64,000 nt of DNA from Opitutia bacterium UBA7350 (GCA_949524905.1 CATINC010000007.1:353872-417871), one strand, 5' to 3'. Counted from the first letter of the stretch, positions 29,159 through 39,284 are shown. Notes: generated by a model not told the origin, from the letters alone. Numbers and translations are program-made.

Positions 29159-30505
29159 ATGAAGATTATTATTGTGGGTGCCGGCGAAGTCGGCCACAAC
29201 CTCACCGCTACTTTAGCAGCAGCGGGCCATGATGTGTGCCTTATTGAGCAATCAATCGAGCTTTGCACCCGCCTCGACGAGGAGCACAACGCTCGCATTG
29301 TGCGCGGTAATGGGAGCTCAGCGCGTCAATTATTGGAAGTCGATGTTGCTAATTGTGATGCATTTTTGGCAATGACGAGTGATGACCGCACCAATATTAT
29401 TTCTTGTTCGCTTGCTAAGGGCTTAGGTGCCAAGCAAACCATCGCTCGCATTCATGACTCCACCTATGGGGATAACTCCGTTATTAATTACCAACTTCAT
29501 TTTGGTATTGATCTTTTAGTTAATCCGGAGGCGATTTGCGCGGTGGAACTTGCTAAAACTATCCGGAACGCCGGACGCCTGGCAGTTGAAAATTTTGCTC
29601 GGGGTCAAATAGAAGTACAGCGGCAGAGAGTTGCTAAGGAGAGCCGACTGATTGGTCGTAAACTGAAAGAGATAAAATTGGATGATCGCTTGCGCATTGG
29701 TTACATTCAGCGGGAAGGCAAGAGTGAGGTTGCTCAAGCGGAGTCAATTCTATTAGAGGGGGATAAGGTTACTTTGTTTGGTCACCCGGAGGCGGTCCTT
29801 ACGGAGCGAGAAAAACTCGACCCTAAGCACAAGGTGAAGGAAGTTCGTGTAGTGCTATACGGTGGGAGCGAAACGGCAATCAGTTTAATCCGCCTACTCA
29901 GTAATCCTCGTTTTAAGATACGGGTGATTGAGAAGGATCCCCAGAACTGCCGAGAACTTGCCGAGTCTTTTCCGGAGGTCACCGTCATTCATGGAGATGC
30001 GACTTCGTTGCGCCTCCTTGAGGAGGAACAAATTGGCGATTGCGATTATTTTGTGGCCTGCACCAAAGACGACGAGGATAACATTTTGACTTGTCTTCAA
30101 GCGGCTAAACTAGGTGCAGAGCATGTACAGTTGGTCATCAACAAGGGCGATTATGATCAATTGCTGGGAATTTTAAAAACGGTCCTCGGGATTGAAGTGG
30201 TAGTTTCACCACGCAAGGCTACCGCAGATTTCATGCAACGCAGTCTCTCCGATGAAGCGGTGCTTGAATTAGCGCAATTCCCAGATGGTGGGCGAATTTT
30301 GCAGATTCGCATTGGGCACGAAAGTCCGGTGGTAGGTCGTAAATTGCGTGAGATTTCCTTACCCAGTGATTGCCTTGTAGTAGCACTTCAGCACAAATTT
30401 CAAGCAAAGGTTCCCACGGCAGAGGATACCATTTTGTCAGGTGACCGCGTTTTAGTGCTGGTGGATGCTTCGAAGGAAGCGGCTTTGCGTGAGCGTCTTC
30501 TTTAG
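29159..30505 (+). CDS. trkA: Trk potassium uptake regulatory protein TrkA
   Basis: Peripheral NAD-binding gating subunit of the Trk potassium channel. From the ATG at 29159 it has 448 residues. Two tandem RCK modules are visible: [14 protein letters not shown] starts the first Rossmann fold, and [17 protein letters not shown] starts the second at about residue 230. Each is followed by an RCK_C domain with [11 protein letters not shown] and [11 protein letters not shown]. The frame extends 24 codons upstream, but the glycine-rich fold normally begins at the N-terminus, so that part is rejected. trkH follows 21 bases later, giving a complete Trk system. Confidence 0.95.
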   Translation: MKIIIVGAGEVGHNLTATLAAAGHDVCLIEQSIELCTRLDEEHNARIVRGNGSSARQLLEVDVANCDAFLAMTSDDRTNIISCSLAKGLGAKQTIARIHDSTYGDNSVINYQLHFGIDLLVNPEAICAVELAKTIRNAGRLAVENFARGQIEVQRQRVAKESRLIGRKLKEIKLDDRLRIGYIQREGKSEVAQAESILLEGDKVTLFGHPEAVLTEREKLDPKHKVKEVRVVLYGGSETAISLIRLLSNPRFKIRVIEKDPQNCRELAESFPEVTVIHGDATSLRLLEEEQIGDCDYFVACTKDDEDNILTCLQAAKLGAEHVQLVINKGDYDQLLGILKTVLGIEVVVSPRKATADFMQRSLSDEAVLELAQFPDGGRILQIRIGHESPVVGRKLREISLPSDCLVVALQHKFQAKVPTAEDTILSGDRVLVLVDASKEAALRERLL

Positions 30506-30526
30506 CTTTCAGGCATTTACAACACA

Positions 30527-31999
30527 ATGAACACGGCAATCATATATCGCCTGCTGACCATGATCTTGCTCGCGCTGGCGGGGGCCTTTCTCCTTTGTGG
30601 TGGTGTGGGCTTGCTCAGTGGAGAGACTCTTGCAGATCGCGGACCTCGTGCCTTCGGTATTGCTACCTCAATCAGTCTAGCCCTAGCCTTACTAGCACAT
30701 TGGGTCGGTCGACAGGGAACACCAAAACTTTTCCGCCGGGAAGCTCTATGTGCGATTGGAATATCTTGGATATTAGCGACTTTGGTTGGAGCAACACCTT
30801 ACTTGATGATAGTAGAGGATTGTGATGTTGCAGATGCCATTTTTGAAAGTTGTTCGGGGCTTACCACTACTGGGGCAACCGCCTTTACCAATTTTCATGA
30901 GTTTCCAGAGAGTTTGTTATTATGGCGTTCCTTGAGTCAGTGGGCAGGTGGTCTTGGGGTAGTGGTTTTCTTCGTGGCGATCCTCTCCTCCCTTGGGGCG
31001 GGTGCGAAGATTCTCTTTAGTAATGAATCCTCAGGGGCGTCCTCCGATTTTGAGCAGGGCCGCGTCCAGCGTGGGGCCTTTCATTTATTGCTGTATTATC
31101 TGGCTCTGACGGGAGCCTGTTTGCTGTCCTACCGCTTCGGTGGGATGGATTGGTTTCAGGCGGTGAACCACGCCATGACCACCGTCGCGACGGGCGGCTT
31201 CAGCACTGAGGCGACGAGCTTTGAGCATTTTAACAGTCCTTTGCTGGAATGGATCGCGATTTTCTTTATGTTACTGAGTGCCACAACTTTTGTTTTGGTG
31301 ATCCGAATGCTGCGTGGCCGCCTTCCAAAGCGAAGTAGCTTTTTTGAGGTCTTTTGGTTTTACGGTTTCCTTTTAGTGAGTGTCAGCTTGCTAGTGATTT
31401 ACCTTGTTGAACTCGACGGTACGATGCCGGATCACGAGATGATTCGTACCGCTGCATTTCAAGCGACTTCTATACTTACAACTACTGGCTATGCCTCTGC
31501 GGATTTCGATACTTGGTTGCCACCGGCTAAGATGCTGCTCATAGTCTTAATGTTTGTCGGGGGGTGTTCCGGGTCCACCGCTGGAGGAATTAAAATTGTG
31601 CGGGTGGTGATCGCGCTACGGGCGGTTTCCCAAAGCATCATCCACTCCTTCCGTTCAAATGTAACGCTGCCCATGCGGATGGGCGGGCGTCTTCTCGGCG
31701 AGCGCGCCATTCAAAGTGTGGTGGTCTTCCTTCTTCTGATGGTTTCTTTGCAGATCATTTCCATGCTCTTTGTCTCCGCAAGTGAACCGCACCTCAGTTT
31801 TATCGGGGTCTTTTCCAGCGTGCAATCGACCCTCTTTAATATCGGGCCGGGATTTGACGCGGTGGGTCCCACCGAGAACTTTCACTTTTTGCGAGGAATC
31901 ACAAAGTTCTACCTTTGTCTCCTCATGATTCTCGGACGTTTGGAACTTTACGCAGTGCTGGTACTTTTTGCACCGAGCCTCTGGAAACGTTATTCCTAG
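30527..31999 (+). CDS. trkH: Trk potassium uptake protein TrkH
   Basis: Pore-forming subunit of the Trk potassium transporter. The 490 residues form about ten hydrophobic helices with four pore-loop repeats. The selectivity glycines lie in [29 protein letters not shown] and [11 protein letters not shown], the expected four TxG-type filters, with the conserved [13 protein letters not shown] segment after the third. It is preceded by trkA. Its stop codon shares the four bases CTAG with the convergent oleD gene. Confidence 0.95.
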   Translation: MNTAIIYRLLTMILLALAGAFLLCGGVGLLSGETLADRGPRAFGIATSISLALALLAHWVGRQGTPKLFRREALCAIGISWILATLVGATPYLMIVEDCDVADAIFESCSGLTTTGATAFTNFHEFPESLLLWRSLSQWAGGLGVVVFFVAILSSLGAGAKILFSNESSGASSDFEQGRVQRGAFHLLLYYLALTGACLLSYRFGGMDWFQAVNHAMTTVATGGFSTEATSFEHFNSPLLEWIAIFFMLLSATTFVLVIRMLRGRLPKRSSFFEVFWFYGFLLVSVSLLVIYLVELDGTMPDHEMIRTAAFQATSILTTTGYASADFDTWLPPAKMLLIVLMFVGGCSGSTAGGIKIVRVVIALRAVSQSIIHSFRSNVTLPMRMGGRLLGERAIQSVVVFLLLMVSLQIISMLFVSASEPHLSFIGVFSSVQSTLFNIGPGFDAVGPTENFHFLRGITKFYLCLLMILGRLELYAVLVLFAPSLWKRYS

Positions 32000-32991
32000 G
32001 CGAGACGGCGCTGTCGTAGATCGGCAACGGTTTTTTTCAGAGCCTCCTCCATGCCAATTTTCGGTTTATAGTTGAGATCATTTTGAGCGGCTCGGACATC
32101 AAAATAATGATCCTTAGCCAATTCGACGGCTACAAATCGGGTCATAGGCGGGTCATTGGTACGACCTAAGATTTGCCAGAGGCTTTCGCATAAGCCCCCG
32201 AGACTATAGGCGATCGGCAGAGGTATTGTGCGTGTGATCGCTTGCTTTCCAAGCGATTCAAGTAGGGCATTAATCCATGGCCAGAGGGCTACTGGTTCGC
32301 CTTGAGAAATAAAATAGGCCTTGCCGGCAGCTTTTCCTGAATTGAGGGCATCCAAGGCGTTGAGGTGGGCATCTGCGACATTTTCGACGTAGCTGACATC
32401 GACTTGCGATTGCCCATTTCCGACAATGCGCAGTCGACCAGCTTGGGCTTTTTCGATGATTCTTGGAATGAGATGAGGGTCGCCTGGGCCAAAGACTAAG
32501 TGAGGTCGGAGGGCAACTATCTGGAGGTCGGAATCATTTGCGGCAAGGGTTTCTTGCTCAGCGATGGCTTTTGTGTGTGCGTAATGACAGAGCCAGCGCG
32601 AACCATAAGGCAGAGATTCATCGGCCCCACAAAAAGCTCTTCGATTAAAGACTACACTGGGTGTACTGGTATAAACTAGGCGCTTGATGCCGTGTTGGCG
32701 GCAGGCCTTTACTATGTGGCGCGCTCCCAGAACATTGGGTGCGTAAAAACTATTCCAACTGCCCCAGATGCCAGCCTTGGCGGCTACGTGAAAGACGGCA
32801 TTCATCCCAGTGCAGGCCGAGGTGACGGCGGCTGCATCGGCAAGATCACCACGATGACATTCTACGCCCTGAGTCTCAAGATCCGGTTGGGCAGAACGGC
32901 CAAAGCTACGCACAAAATATCCTCTCGCCAGCAGGCGGTCGATCAAATGACGCCCTACAAATCCACCGCCCCCAGTGACAAGGACTTTCAT
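31996..32991 (-). CDS. oleD: OleD-like NAD(P)-dependent 2-alkyl-3-oxoalkanoate reductase
   Basis: Extended short-chain dehydrogenase of the 3-beta-HSD type. The N-terminal [12 protein letters not shown] motif binds NAD(P), and the active-site pair is Tyr-x3-Lys in [11 protein letters not shown]. In long-chain olefin biosynthesis OleD reduces the OleA product to a beta-hydroxy acid. The assignment depends on the adjoining OleC-like gene, with which it shares an ATGA start/stop overlap at 32988-32991. That fixes the start at 32991 (331 residues), although the frame extends eight codons upstream. If context is ignored it could be another NAD-dependent epimerase or steroid-type dehydrogenase. Confidence 0.78.
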   Translation of the reverse strand: MKVLVTGGGGFVGRHLIDRLLARGYFVRSFGRSAQPDLETQGVECHRGDLADAAAVTSACTGMNAVFHVAAKAGIWGSWNSFYAPNVLGARHIVKACRQHGIKRLVYTSTPSVVFNRRAFCGADESLPYGSRWLCHYAHTKAIAEQETLAANDSDLQIVALRPHLVFGPGDPHLIPRIIEKAQAGRLRIVGNGQSQVDVSYVENVADAHLNALDALNSGKAAGKAYFISQGEPVALWPWINALLESLGKQAITRTIPLPIAYSLGGLCESLWQILGRTNDPPMTRFVAVELAKDHYFDVRAAQNDLNYKPKIGMEEALKKTVADLRQRRLA

Positions 32992-34598
32992 GCCTGTCTC
33001 TCCTTGGCGTTCCATTTTCGACTCAGGCTTAGTCGGTGAATTTTGGCATTATGCCTCACATCAACCGGGAATTTTTTCTGGAAAAAGAAGATATGGATCT
33101 CAGCGGTCATAGCTTGGGCAAGGCAAAGTTCGCGCAATTCTTTTTTAAAGGCAAGGCGATCGGCGGGGTTTTTAGGGAAGGCTCCCATTTCGGGCTCAAT
33201 CACAAGAGCGGCTTTTTTTTGGAAAGCAATAAGAGCGGAACGAAAGACACGCGGATGCTGATTAATAATTGCTTCACAACAATCGGGGTAACAGATTCCT
33301 GAGTCGGTCTCGACGCTTTCAGCTTGCCGGCCACAAAACCAAAGGCGCCCGTGCTCGTCTAATTTCCCAAGGTCGCTCATGCGGTGCCAGTACCGTTCTC
33401 CGTCTTTAATTTTAGCGCGGGCGGTAGCCTCTGGTAAATGATGATAAGCGCGGGTGGCGGTGGGGCTATATGCGATGATTTCACCGATAGTACCAGTCGG
33501 GCAATTTTTGGTGTCGCTTATATCTGCTATCGGTTCCTCTTGGGATTGAATAATACGGATCTCAACCTCAGGCAGGGGAGTCCCAACACAGGAGCCAGCG
33601 CCAGCGCGAGTATGGACGGCGGTATCTTCTAGGATTTCGGAGGCCTCAATGGTACATAGGGGAAGGGCTTCGGTTGCGCCATAAGGGGTGTGTAGTTTCG
33701 TGCCGGGGAAGACAGTTTGCATTTCGGTTAGTAGGGTCGGCGGAACGGAAGCACCCGCAAGGAGAATCCGCCTCAACCCCGGGAGGGTGATATTTTTGGC
33801 GATGCAATGGCGTGTAATTTTTGCCCAGAGCGCGGGGGAACCAAAACTGTTAGTCACTTTATTTTGCTGAATAGCCTGCACGATTTTTTGTGGATCTACT
33901 TGTGCGGGTCGGCTGGGATTCATTTCCGGGACAACCGTGCACATTCCTAGGGCGGGATTAAAAAGGGCAAAGACTGGAAGCATGGGGAGATCGATTTCAC
34001 CTGCCTCGATATTATAACCTGCGCGAATCGCTTCAATCTGTGCCGCAAACATCCCATGTTCGTAGCAAACGCCTTTGGCGGGTCCGGTGGAACCGGAGGT
34101 AAAGAGTATGGCAGCGAGTTCATCGGGTGCAGAATTTACTGCCGGAAAGGATTTGTGAACTGCTTTGGGTGGGGGTTTAGGTCCAAGGCGTAGGTGCACA
34201 GCTGCGAAGCTCCGACGGGCGAGGTATGCTACAATTCGAGCGGTGAAAATTCCAATTAAAGCTTCAGGTTTGGAATCTTGCACGCAACGAAGAAAGCGGC
34301 TTAGTCCCATTCCGGGATCGATTACGATTGGAACAGCGCCAATTTTAAAGAGGGCAAAGACTGTTCGGATGAGGTCAAGTCCGGGGCGAACCATGAGAAG
34401 GACACGGGTACCGCGCTGGATGCCTTTTGCCTGAAAGTGATAGGCTAAGGAACTGGACTCGTTTTCTAATTCTGCAAAATTTCGCTCTTTATAGCGGATG
34501 GTGCCTTCAGGGCAACGACCGGAAGGCGCGCGCACAGCGGCCTGCGCGGGATGGCGGATGGCTTGCTCGGCGAGAAAATGGGCTACGTTGTGCGGCAT
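32988..34598 (-). CDS. oleC: OleC-like AMP-forming synthetase (beta-lactone synthetase family)
   Basis: ANL-superfamily adenylating enzyme. OleC converts 2-alkyl-3-hydroxy acids to beta-lactones in olefin or beta-lactone natural-product pathways. The protein has 536 residues from the ATG at 34598; a TTG at 34646 is less likely. Motifs are the P-loop LFTSGSTGPAKGV, the OleC-specific EIDLPMLPVFALFNPALGM and FGSPALWAKI blocks, TPYGATEALP, and RMSDLGKLDEHGRLWFCGR for the hinge and C-terminal domain. Fatty acyl-CoA ligases lack the first two. oleD follows with a four-base overlap. No oleA or oleB is in the window. Confidence 0.82.
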   Translation of the reverse strand: MPHNVAHFLAEQAIRHPAQAAVRAPSGRCPEGTIRYKERNFAELENESSSLAYHFQAKGIQRGTRVLLMVRPGLDLIRTVFALFKIGAVPIVIDPGMGLSRFLRCVQDSKPEALIGIFTARIVAYLARRSFAAVHLRLGPKPPPKAVHKSFPAVNSAPDELAAILFTSGSTGPAKGVCYEHGMFAAQIEAIRAGYNIEAGEIDLPMLPVFALFNPALGMCTVVPEMNPSRPAQVDPQKIVQAIQQNKVTNSFGSPALWAKITRHCIAKNITLPGLRRILLAGASVPPTLLTEMQTVFPGTKLHTPYGATEALPLCTIEASEILEDTAVHTRAGAGSCVGTPLPEVEIRIIQSQEEPIADISDTKNCPTGTIGEIIAYSPTATRAYHHLPEATARAKIKDGERYWHRMSDLGKLDEHGRLWFCGRQAESVETDSGICYPDCCEAIINQHPRVFRSALIAFQKKAALVIEPEMGAFPKNPADRLAFKKELRELCLAQAMTAEIHIFFFQKKFPVDVRHNAKIHRLSLSRKWNAKERQA

Positions 34599-34670
34599 CA
34601 ATGCTTTTACTATGAGGTAGGGCGAAGCCGATCCTGCCAAGCTCAAAGCACATGATTGAGATAAGGTATT

Positions 34671-36581
34671 TTAGAATTTGAGGCGAGCACCGAGGTAAAG
34701 ACTTCGACCTAGGGTGGGGTATTCGTAGCTCAGGGCGTAATCTTTATCCAATAAGTTTTCAACTCGTGCGAATATGGAAATGGATTCGCTGACTTGATAA
34801 TCTGTTACAAAGTTGAGAACAAAGAAATCTTTCATCGGCAGATTGTAGTCCTGCCATTGGTCGCGTTGGCGATCGATTTGACCGACGGCACTCAATCCCA
34901 GATTTAAATTTTTACTGGCTTGGTAGCGTGTGGTGAATTGTAGCAGCTGGCGTGGACGATAGGGCAAGCGGATTACTTCGTAATGGGCATTGGCACTGAT
35001 GTACTTATCAGCGAGGGCAGTTAGTAAGGTATAGCCAAAGCTAAAATCTAATTGTTTGTTTAAACTGTAATCGACGGAAATCTCAAGCCCTTCAAGGGTA
35101 GCCTCCCTAGCGTTAAAGGTGTCTGAGGGGTAAAAGGGTCCCGGTAATGTGGGATAGCTAACATATTGGATGAGATTTTCGATCTCATTGTGAAAGAGTA
35201 CGGCGGTCCATTTTAGTTTTTCATCCAGTAGTTTCTGGCGTAGGCCGATCTCAAAGGAAAGGCTTTCTTCAGGGTTAAGGGAAGTGTCGAGGAGATTATT
35301 ATTTGAGTCTCGGTTTTCATCGTAGGCCAAATCTTGCCCGGTGGGTGGGGCGTAAGCGCGAGCAATTTTTGTGAAAATGCTTAGGTTGGTATCGGGTACG
35401 AAATAAATGGCCTCGAGATTCCAGCTCCAGTCATTCTGGTAGAGATTGAATGTATCATAGCGAAGGCCTCCGCGCAATTCGAGTGATTCGCGAAGTTGCC
35501 AGAGTGCTTGAGAGAAGACCCCGCTTTGATGAATACTTTTTTGGTAACTGCCAGGTTTGCGGATGCGTTCCTTCCGGTGGAGGGTGCCAAGAGATAAGGT
35601 TAGGCGGTCGAAGCCCTCATAATCAATTTGAAGATTGAATTCGTCGGTGGTGAGTCGGCTTTTGTCTTGGCCACCGTAGTTATAGGTATGATCGAGGCGA
35701 AAAAACTCGCGGGAGTAAAAGACGTGCACCTCGTAGTTATTATTTTCATAGCGCAAGCCGGGCGAGAGCAACCAACTTTTAGATTCGGTAAATTCTTTCA
35801 GAGTGGGATTGCTGGTTTTTCCAGGAATGCCTTTATCATTTTCAGCATATTGTCCAAGGAACTCGGCAGTTAAATTATGATTTATGTGGGCATCTAATCG
35901 AAAGTTTGTGGCAGAGGATACGAGGGTATCATTTGCCCGTTCATTATCTGTCTCGATTTCGGAATGAGAAAAACTCATACCCCAATCTTGATTTGAAATT
36001 TGATACGCAAGGTTTGCTTTATGAAAGGCATGTGATCCGACTTCTAAATTGAGTGCGCCCTTTCGCGTGGATTGACCAAGGGTATTTTGGCTTTGCAGGT
36101 CAATAACCCCGCCGATCCCACTGGAACCATAATTAACAGACGACGCACCTTTTAGAATTTGGACGCTGCTGAGGTTGTCCACGTTGAGAAATTCTAGGTC
36201 GTATTGACCACTCATGGTTCGGTTCATGCGGCGACCATCCAGAAAAAGGGCGGTTTGATCACTGTTGGCACCTCGCAGAAAAAGAGAAGCAACCGCACCT
36301 TTGCCGCCGTTGGCTTTAAGATTGATGCCCGGTTGACGGGTAAGGACATCTGTTAAATAGAAATCCTGCCAATGTTGTATGGTTTCGAGGTCAACATAGG
36401 CTACCGAGGGAGATACCCGCTCAAGTGGTATGGGCGTGCGCGTCGATACCACAATAAACGGTTCTAGGGTGTATTCTATCGCAGGGTCTGTTTCAGGTAT
36501 TGCCTTGAGTGAAGCCATGTCAAAAAGGAAGCTAATGCAGCCCACCACGAGTGTCGTTTTACTGGTTTTCCAAAATTTCAT
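34671..36581 (-). CDS. TonB-dependent outer-membrane receptor (probable iron/siderophore type)
   Basis: Outer-membrane gated barrel of 636 residues that imports a large scarce nutrient using TonB energy. A signal peptide (about 1-28) is followed by a TonB-box-like segment EPFIVVSTR, a plug domain (about 45-155: VLTRQPGINLKANGG, LFLRGANSDQTALFLDGRR, VQILKGASSVNYGSSGIGGVIDLQ) and a beta-barrel ending in the terminal-Phe signature YLGARLKF. The plug is closest to BtuB-like and small siderophore receptors. No cobalamin riboswitch is visible upstream, whereas two Fur-like palindromes are, so an iron-related substrate is preferred. No ABC transporter genes are adjacent. Confidence 0.9.
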   Translation of the reverse strand: MKFWKTSKTTLVVGCISFLFDMASLKAIPETDPAIEYTLEPFIVVSTRTPIPLERVSPSVAYVDLETIQHWQDFYLTDVLTRQPGINLKANGGKGAVASLFLRGANSDQTALFLDGRRMNRTMSGQYDLEFLNVDNLSSVQILKGASSVNYGSSGIGGVIDLQSQNTLGQSTRKGALNLEVGSHAFHKANLAYQISNQDWGMSFSHSEIETDNERANDTLVSSATNFRLDAHINHNLTAEFLGQYAENDKGIPGKTSNPTLKEFTESKSWLLSPGLRYENNNYEVHVFYSREFFRLDHTYNYGGQDKSRLTTDEFNLQIDYEGFDRLTLSLGTLHRKERIRKPGSYQKSIHQSGVFSQALWQLRESLELRGGLRYDTFNLYQNDWSWNLEAIYFVPDTNLSIFTKIARAYAPPTGQDLAYDENRDSNNNLLDTSLNPEESLSFEIGLRQKLLDEKLKWTAVLFHNEIENLIQYVSYPTLPGPFYPSDTFNAREATLEGLEISVDYSLNKQLDFSFGYTLLTALADKYISANAHYEVIRLPYRPRQLLQFTTRYQASKNLNLGLSAVGQIDRQRDQWQDYNLPMKDFFVLNFVTDYQVSESISIFARVENLLDKDYALSYEYPTLGRSLYLGARLKF

Positions 36582-36631
36582 AGGTATTTTTAATCTGCCT
36601 AATCCGAGAAGTTCAATATATAATTAGTTCT

Positions 36632-36646
36632 TAAGAATCAGTCTCA
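36632..36646 (-). promoter_or_regulatory. Fur-like palindrome proximal to the TonB receptor
   Basis: On the minus strand the 15-mer TGAGACTGATTCTTA is close to the 7-1-7 Fur consensus TGAnAATnATTnTCA. It lies about 50 bases upstream of the receptor start in an AT-rich promoter-like region. Binding is inferred from sequence only. Confidence 0.45.
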
Positions 36647-36731
36647 ATAATACTTTTAACTGAAGTGCATGTAAAGAAAAGGATGACAATGGTTACATTT
36701 CAAGCGATTTGGACTGGCAGGTCTACTTTAT

Positions 36732-36746
36732 TGAGATCAGTTCTCA
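36732..36746 (-). promoter_or_regulatory. Second Fur-like palindrome upstream of the TonB receptor
   Basis: TGAGATCAGTTCTCA has perfect TGAGA/TCTCA arms and the same spacing as the proximal box, exactly 100 bases away. Both lie in the 211-base gap before the receptor gene. Binding is inferred from sequence only. Confidence 0.45.
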
Positions 36747-36792
36747 GCTTAAATTTCTTTATTTTAAGCGTTTCTAAAGCTTAAGCTCTGAG

Positions 36793-37599
36793 CTACTTGC
36801 AACGTTGTCTGCGAGCCTCGTAAAGGCATATAGCAGCGGTGGCTGCTACGTTCAGCGAATCTGCCTGACCTAACATGGGTAAATGGATGCAGTGATTGGC
36901 GTTTTGAATCCAGAACGAAGAGAGTCCGGCATGTTCACTGCCGAGAAGGATTGCGGTGGCTTGGCGAGTATCGCAATCCCAAAGAGGTTTGGAAGCCGCA
37001 GGGCTTGTCGCATAGGTTTGAATTTTATTTTGGTCGAGCCATTTTGCGAGGGCGCTGCGATCAGCAGTGACGAGTGGCAGAGCAAAGAGGAGTCCCTGTG
37101 ATGAGCGGATGGCGTTGGGATTGTAGCAGTCTAGAACACAGTCAACTAGGATAACAGCATCCGCACCTGCGCCGTCGGCAGAACGCAGGATAGCGCCGAG
37201 GTTGCCGGGTTTTTCAATGCCCTCCAGTACGAGCAGGAGTGGGTGCTCTGGCAATTGTAGTGAAGTTAGGGCGTGATTCTGTTGCTGCCCGACTGCGATG
37301 ATGCCATCAGGTCCTTCTCGAAGGCTGGCTTTTTCAAACGCCTGCGGGCTGATACGAATGCAGGTGGGGCTTTGGGGTTTGCGATGCTCGCGGATAAATG
37401 CTGAATGTGCCTCAGTGGGAAAAAGCTTGGGGCAATAGAAAATATTCTCGATGGGGTAACTCGCTTCTAGGGCGTGGGTGAGTTCGCGTAATCCTTCGAC
37501 GAGAAAACGATCCTGACGGTCGCGGTGTTTACGTTCGTGTAGTTTGACGAGATTTTTAATTTGCTCGTTTTGTCGGCTTTGGATGTAGCTGTCTTCCAT
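36793..37599 (-). CDS. TrmH/SpoU-family RNA 2'-O-methyltransferase
   Basis: SPOUT RNA methyltransferase of 268 residues, probably acting on 23S rRNA. The N-terminal substrate-binding domain (RQNEQIKNLVKL, RFLVEGLRE) is of the L30e-like SpoU_sub_bind type. The C-terminal knot domain shows LEGIEKPGNLGAILRSADGAGAD (motif 1), LLGSEHAGLSS (motif 2) and IHLPMLGQADSLNVAATAAICLYEARRQ (motif 3, split here by its conserved SLNVA core). Which nucleotide it modifies cannot be told. It is transcribed toward the TonB receptor but separated from it by a regulated 211-base gap. Confidence 0.88.
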   Translation of the reverse strand: MEDSYIQSRQNEQIKNLVKLHERKHRDRQDRFLVEGLRELTHALEASYPIENIFYCPKLFPTEAHSAFIREHRKPQSPTCIRISPQAFEKASLREGPDGIIAVGQQQNHALTSLQLPEHPLLLVLEGIEKPGNLGAILRSADGAGADAVILVDCVLDCYNPNAIRSSQGLLFALPLVTADRSALAKWLDQNKIQTYATSPAASKPLWDCDTRQATAILLGSEHAGLSSFWIQNANHCIHLPMLGQADSLNVAATAAICLYEARRQRCK

Positions 37600-37690
37600 T
37601 GTGGTTATTTAGGTTGTTGGAATGAGGGGTCGCTGTGAAGTTAGAATTCTAATCTTTTCCTTGGCCTAAAAAATCTTCAGAAGTGAAGGG

Positions 37691-38920
37691 ATGCCAAGCG
37701 AAACACCAAAAAATTTTATACCCGAACCTTTTGCCTACCACCAAGAGGTAGAGGTGAAAGTGGAAAGCCTCACGAATCTGGGAATGGGGGTTGGTCGAGT
37801 GAATGGCTGGGTGGTGATGGTGCCTTTTGTTATTCCCGGCGAGACCGTACGGGCGCGCATCTTTCGTAATTTTTCAAATTACTCCGATGCCGACCTTGTA
37901 GAAGTGCTGAAGCGGTCACCTCAGCGGGTGGAACCGCTGTGTCCGCGTTTTCAAACTTGTGGGGGTTGCCAGTATCAACATATTCAATATCAGCAACAAC
38001 TGGATCAAAAGACTAGGCAGGTATCGGAGTTGATGGAAAAATTAGGCGATATCACGTATCCAGTAGAAGGGGCTATCGGTTCGCCACAGCTTTACGGATA
38101 CCGTTCGAAATTAACACCGCATTATAATCGACCCCACGCAGATGGTTCACAGCCGATCGGTTTTTTGCGTTTTGGGCGCCGGCGTGAGATCGTAGATGTG
38201 GAACAGTGCCCGATTGCAACCAAGGCAATTAATGCGGCTTTGCCGGAAGTCCGGGAAGCAGCGCGACGCGGTGGCGGTAAGAAACGACGGCAACGAGGGG
38301 GAACTTTGCTTCTGCGTGATGTATTAGAGGGTGTCGTTACGAATCCACAGGCGGTGGTTTCTGAGCGAGTAGGGGAGGTCACTTTTCAATACAAGGCGGG
38401 AGAATTTTTTCAAAACAACCCCTTTATATTGCCTGAATTAGTTCGCTATGTAGCGAAGGAGTCCCAGGCAGGTGGAGTTCGTTATTTGGTGGATGCCTAC
38501 TGCGGGGTAGGTTTATTTGCACTTTCTTTGGCACGTGATTTTGAATCGGTGGCAGGTGTGGAGATCAGTCAGGCATCGGTTTTATGGGCACAAGCAAATG
38601 CACGCATCAGTGGAATTGAAAATGCACGCTTTTTGATCGGTAAAGCGGAGGCAATTTTTCATGGCTTGGATTTCCCCTCAAAAGAGACTGCTTTGGTGAT
38701 TGATCCGCCACGTAAAGGGTGTGATGCGGGTTTTTGCGAACAACTTCTGGATTATGCACCTGCGCGATTGGTATATGTTTCCTGTGACCCTGCTACCCAA
38801 GCAAGAGATATACAGTCTTTTGTTGCGGGGGGGTACCGGATAACAAAAATTCAGCCCTTCGACCTTTTTCCCCATACGCGTCATATCGAGAATGTGGTTA
38901 GTCTTTCCCATGAGGGCTAG
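37691..38920 (+). CDS. Class I RNA m5U methyltransferase (RlmD/TrmA family)
   Basis: SAM-dependent uracil-C5 methyltransferase of rRNA or tRNA, 409 residues. An N-terminal TRAM domain (about 15-75: VKVESLTNLGMGVGRV, VVMVPFVIPGETV) binds RNA. Four cysteines, CPRFQTCGGC plus a preceding or following Cys, form the [4Fe-4S] site. The methyltransferase domain has FFQNN, VDAYCGVGLFALSLA, VIDPPRKGC and the catalytic Cys in YVSCDPATQARD. The basic insertion GGGKKRRQRGG near residue 195 is unusual. RlmD, RlmC-like and TrmA paralogues share these motifs, so the exact target is unresolved. The start is ATG at 37691. Confidence 0.88.
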   Translation: MPSETPKNFIPEPFAYHQEVEVKVESLTNLGMGVGRVNGWVVMVPFVIPGETVRARIFRNFSNYSDADLVEVLKRSPQRVEPLCPRFQTCGGCQYQHIQYQQQLDQKTRQVSELMEKLGDITYPVEGAIGSPQLYGYRSKLTPHYNRPHADGSQPIGFLRFGRRREIVDVEQCPIATKAINAALPEVREAARRGGGKKRRQRGGTLLLRDVLEGVVTNPQAVVSERVGEVTFQYKAGEFFQNNPFILPELVRYVAKESQAGGVRYLVDAYCGVGLFALSLARDFESVAGVEISQASVLWAQANARISGIENARFLIGKAEAIFHGLDFPSKETALVIDPPRKGCDAGFCEQLLDYAPARLVYVSCDPATQARDIQSFVAGGYRITKIQPFDLFPHTRHIENVVSLSHEG

Positions 38921-39005
38921 GTTTCGGGTCTCTAAATAGGATTGACTCAGGAAGCCTGGAGCTTTTTTCTTACCAGCTTTTTCAAATTTAAGGAGAATAT
39001 AATTT

Positions 39006-39206
39006 ATGTCATTAGATGTCCAAGTCCGTAAGGGGGAACCCATGGAGCGCGCACTGCGCCGCCTAAAAAAACGCCTCGATCGCGAAGGCGTCATTCGCGA
39101 TGTCCGCGCGAAGCGTTATTTTGAAAAGCCTTCGCAAGCTAAACGCCGCAAGAATAAGGAGCTAGATTTCAATAATATGCTACGTGTGCGCTACTCTAAG
39201 ATGTAG
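39006..39206 (+). CDS. rpsU: 30S ribosomal protein bS21
   Basis: Small basic ribosomal protein (66 residues) near the 3' end of 16S rRNA, involved in translation initiation. The sequence shows the family pattern VRKGEPMERALRRLKKRLDREG followed by KRYFEKPSQAKRRK; these are listed as pattern fragments. A good AAGGAG ribosome site lies 10 bases before the ATG. It is monocistronic, with a strong terminator 45 bases after the stop. Confidence 0.97.
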   Translation: MSLDVQVRKGEPMERALRRLKKRLDREGVIRDVRAKRYFEKPSQAKRRKNKELDFNNMLRVRYSKM

Positions 39207-39250
39207 GCTTTCGATGATTTGGCGCTAGCCCATTCAACGACTTTAATTGA

Positions 39251-39284
39251 CCCTGGTGCTGCTTGTAAAGCGACCAGGGTTTTT
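39251..39284 (+). terminator. Rho-independent terminator after rpsU
   Basis: CCCTGGT (39251-39257) pairs with ACCAGGG (39273-39279) around a 15-base loop, followed by five T residues. It ends just before the next gene's start at 39300, which argues against the longer start of that gene. Confidence 0.85.

Noticed and set aside
36582..36792. Possible cobalamin riboswitch before the BtuB-like receptor
   Set aside because: I could find no B12-box-like sequence or matching helices; the palindromes present fit a protein operator better.
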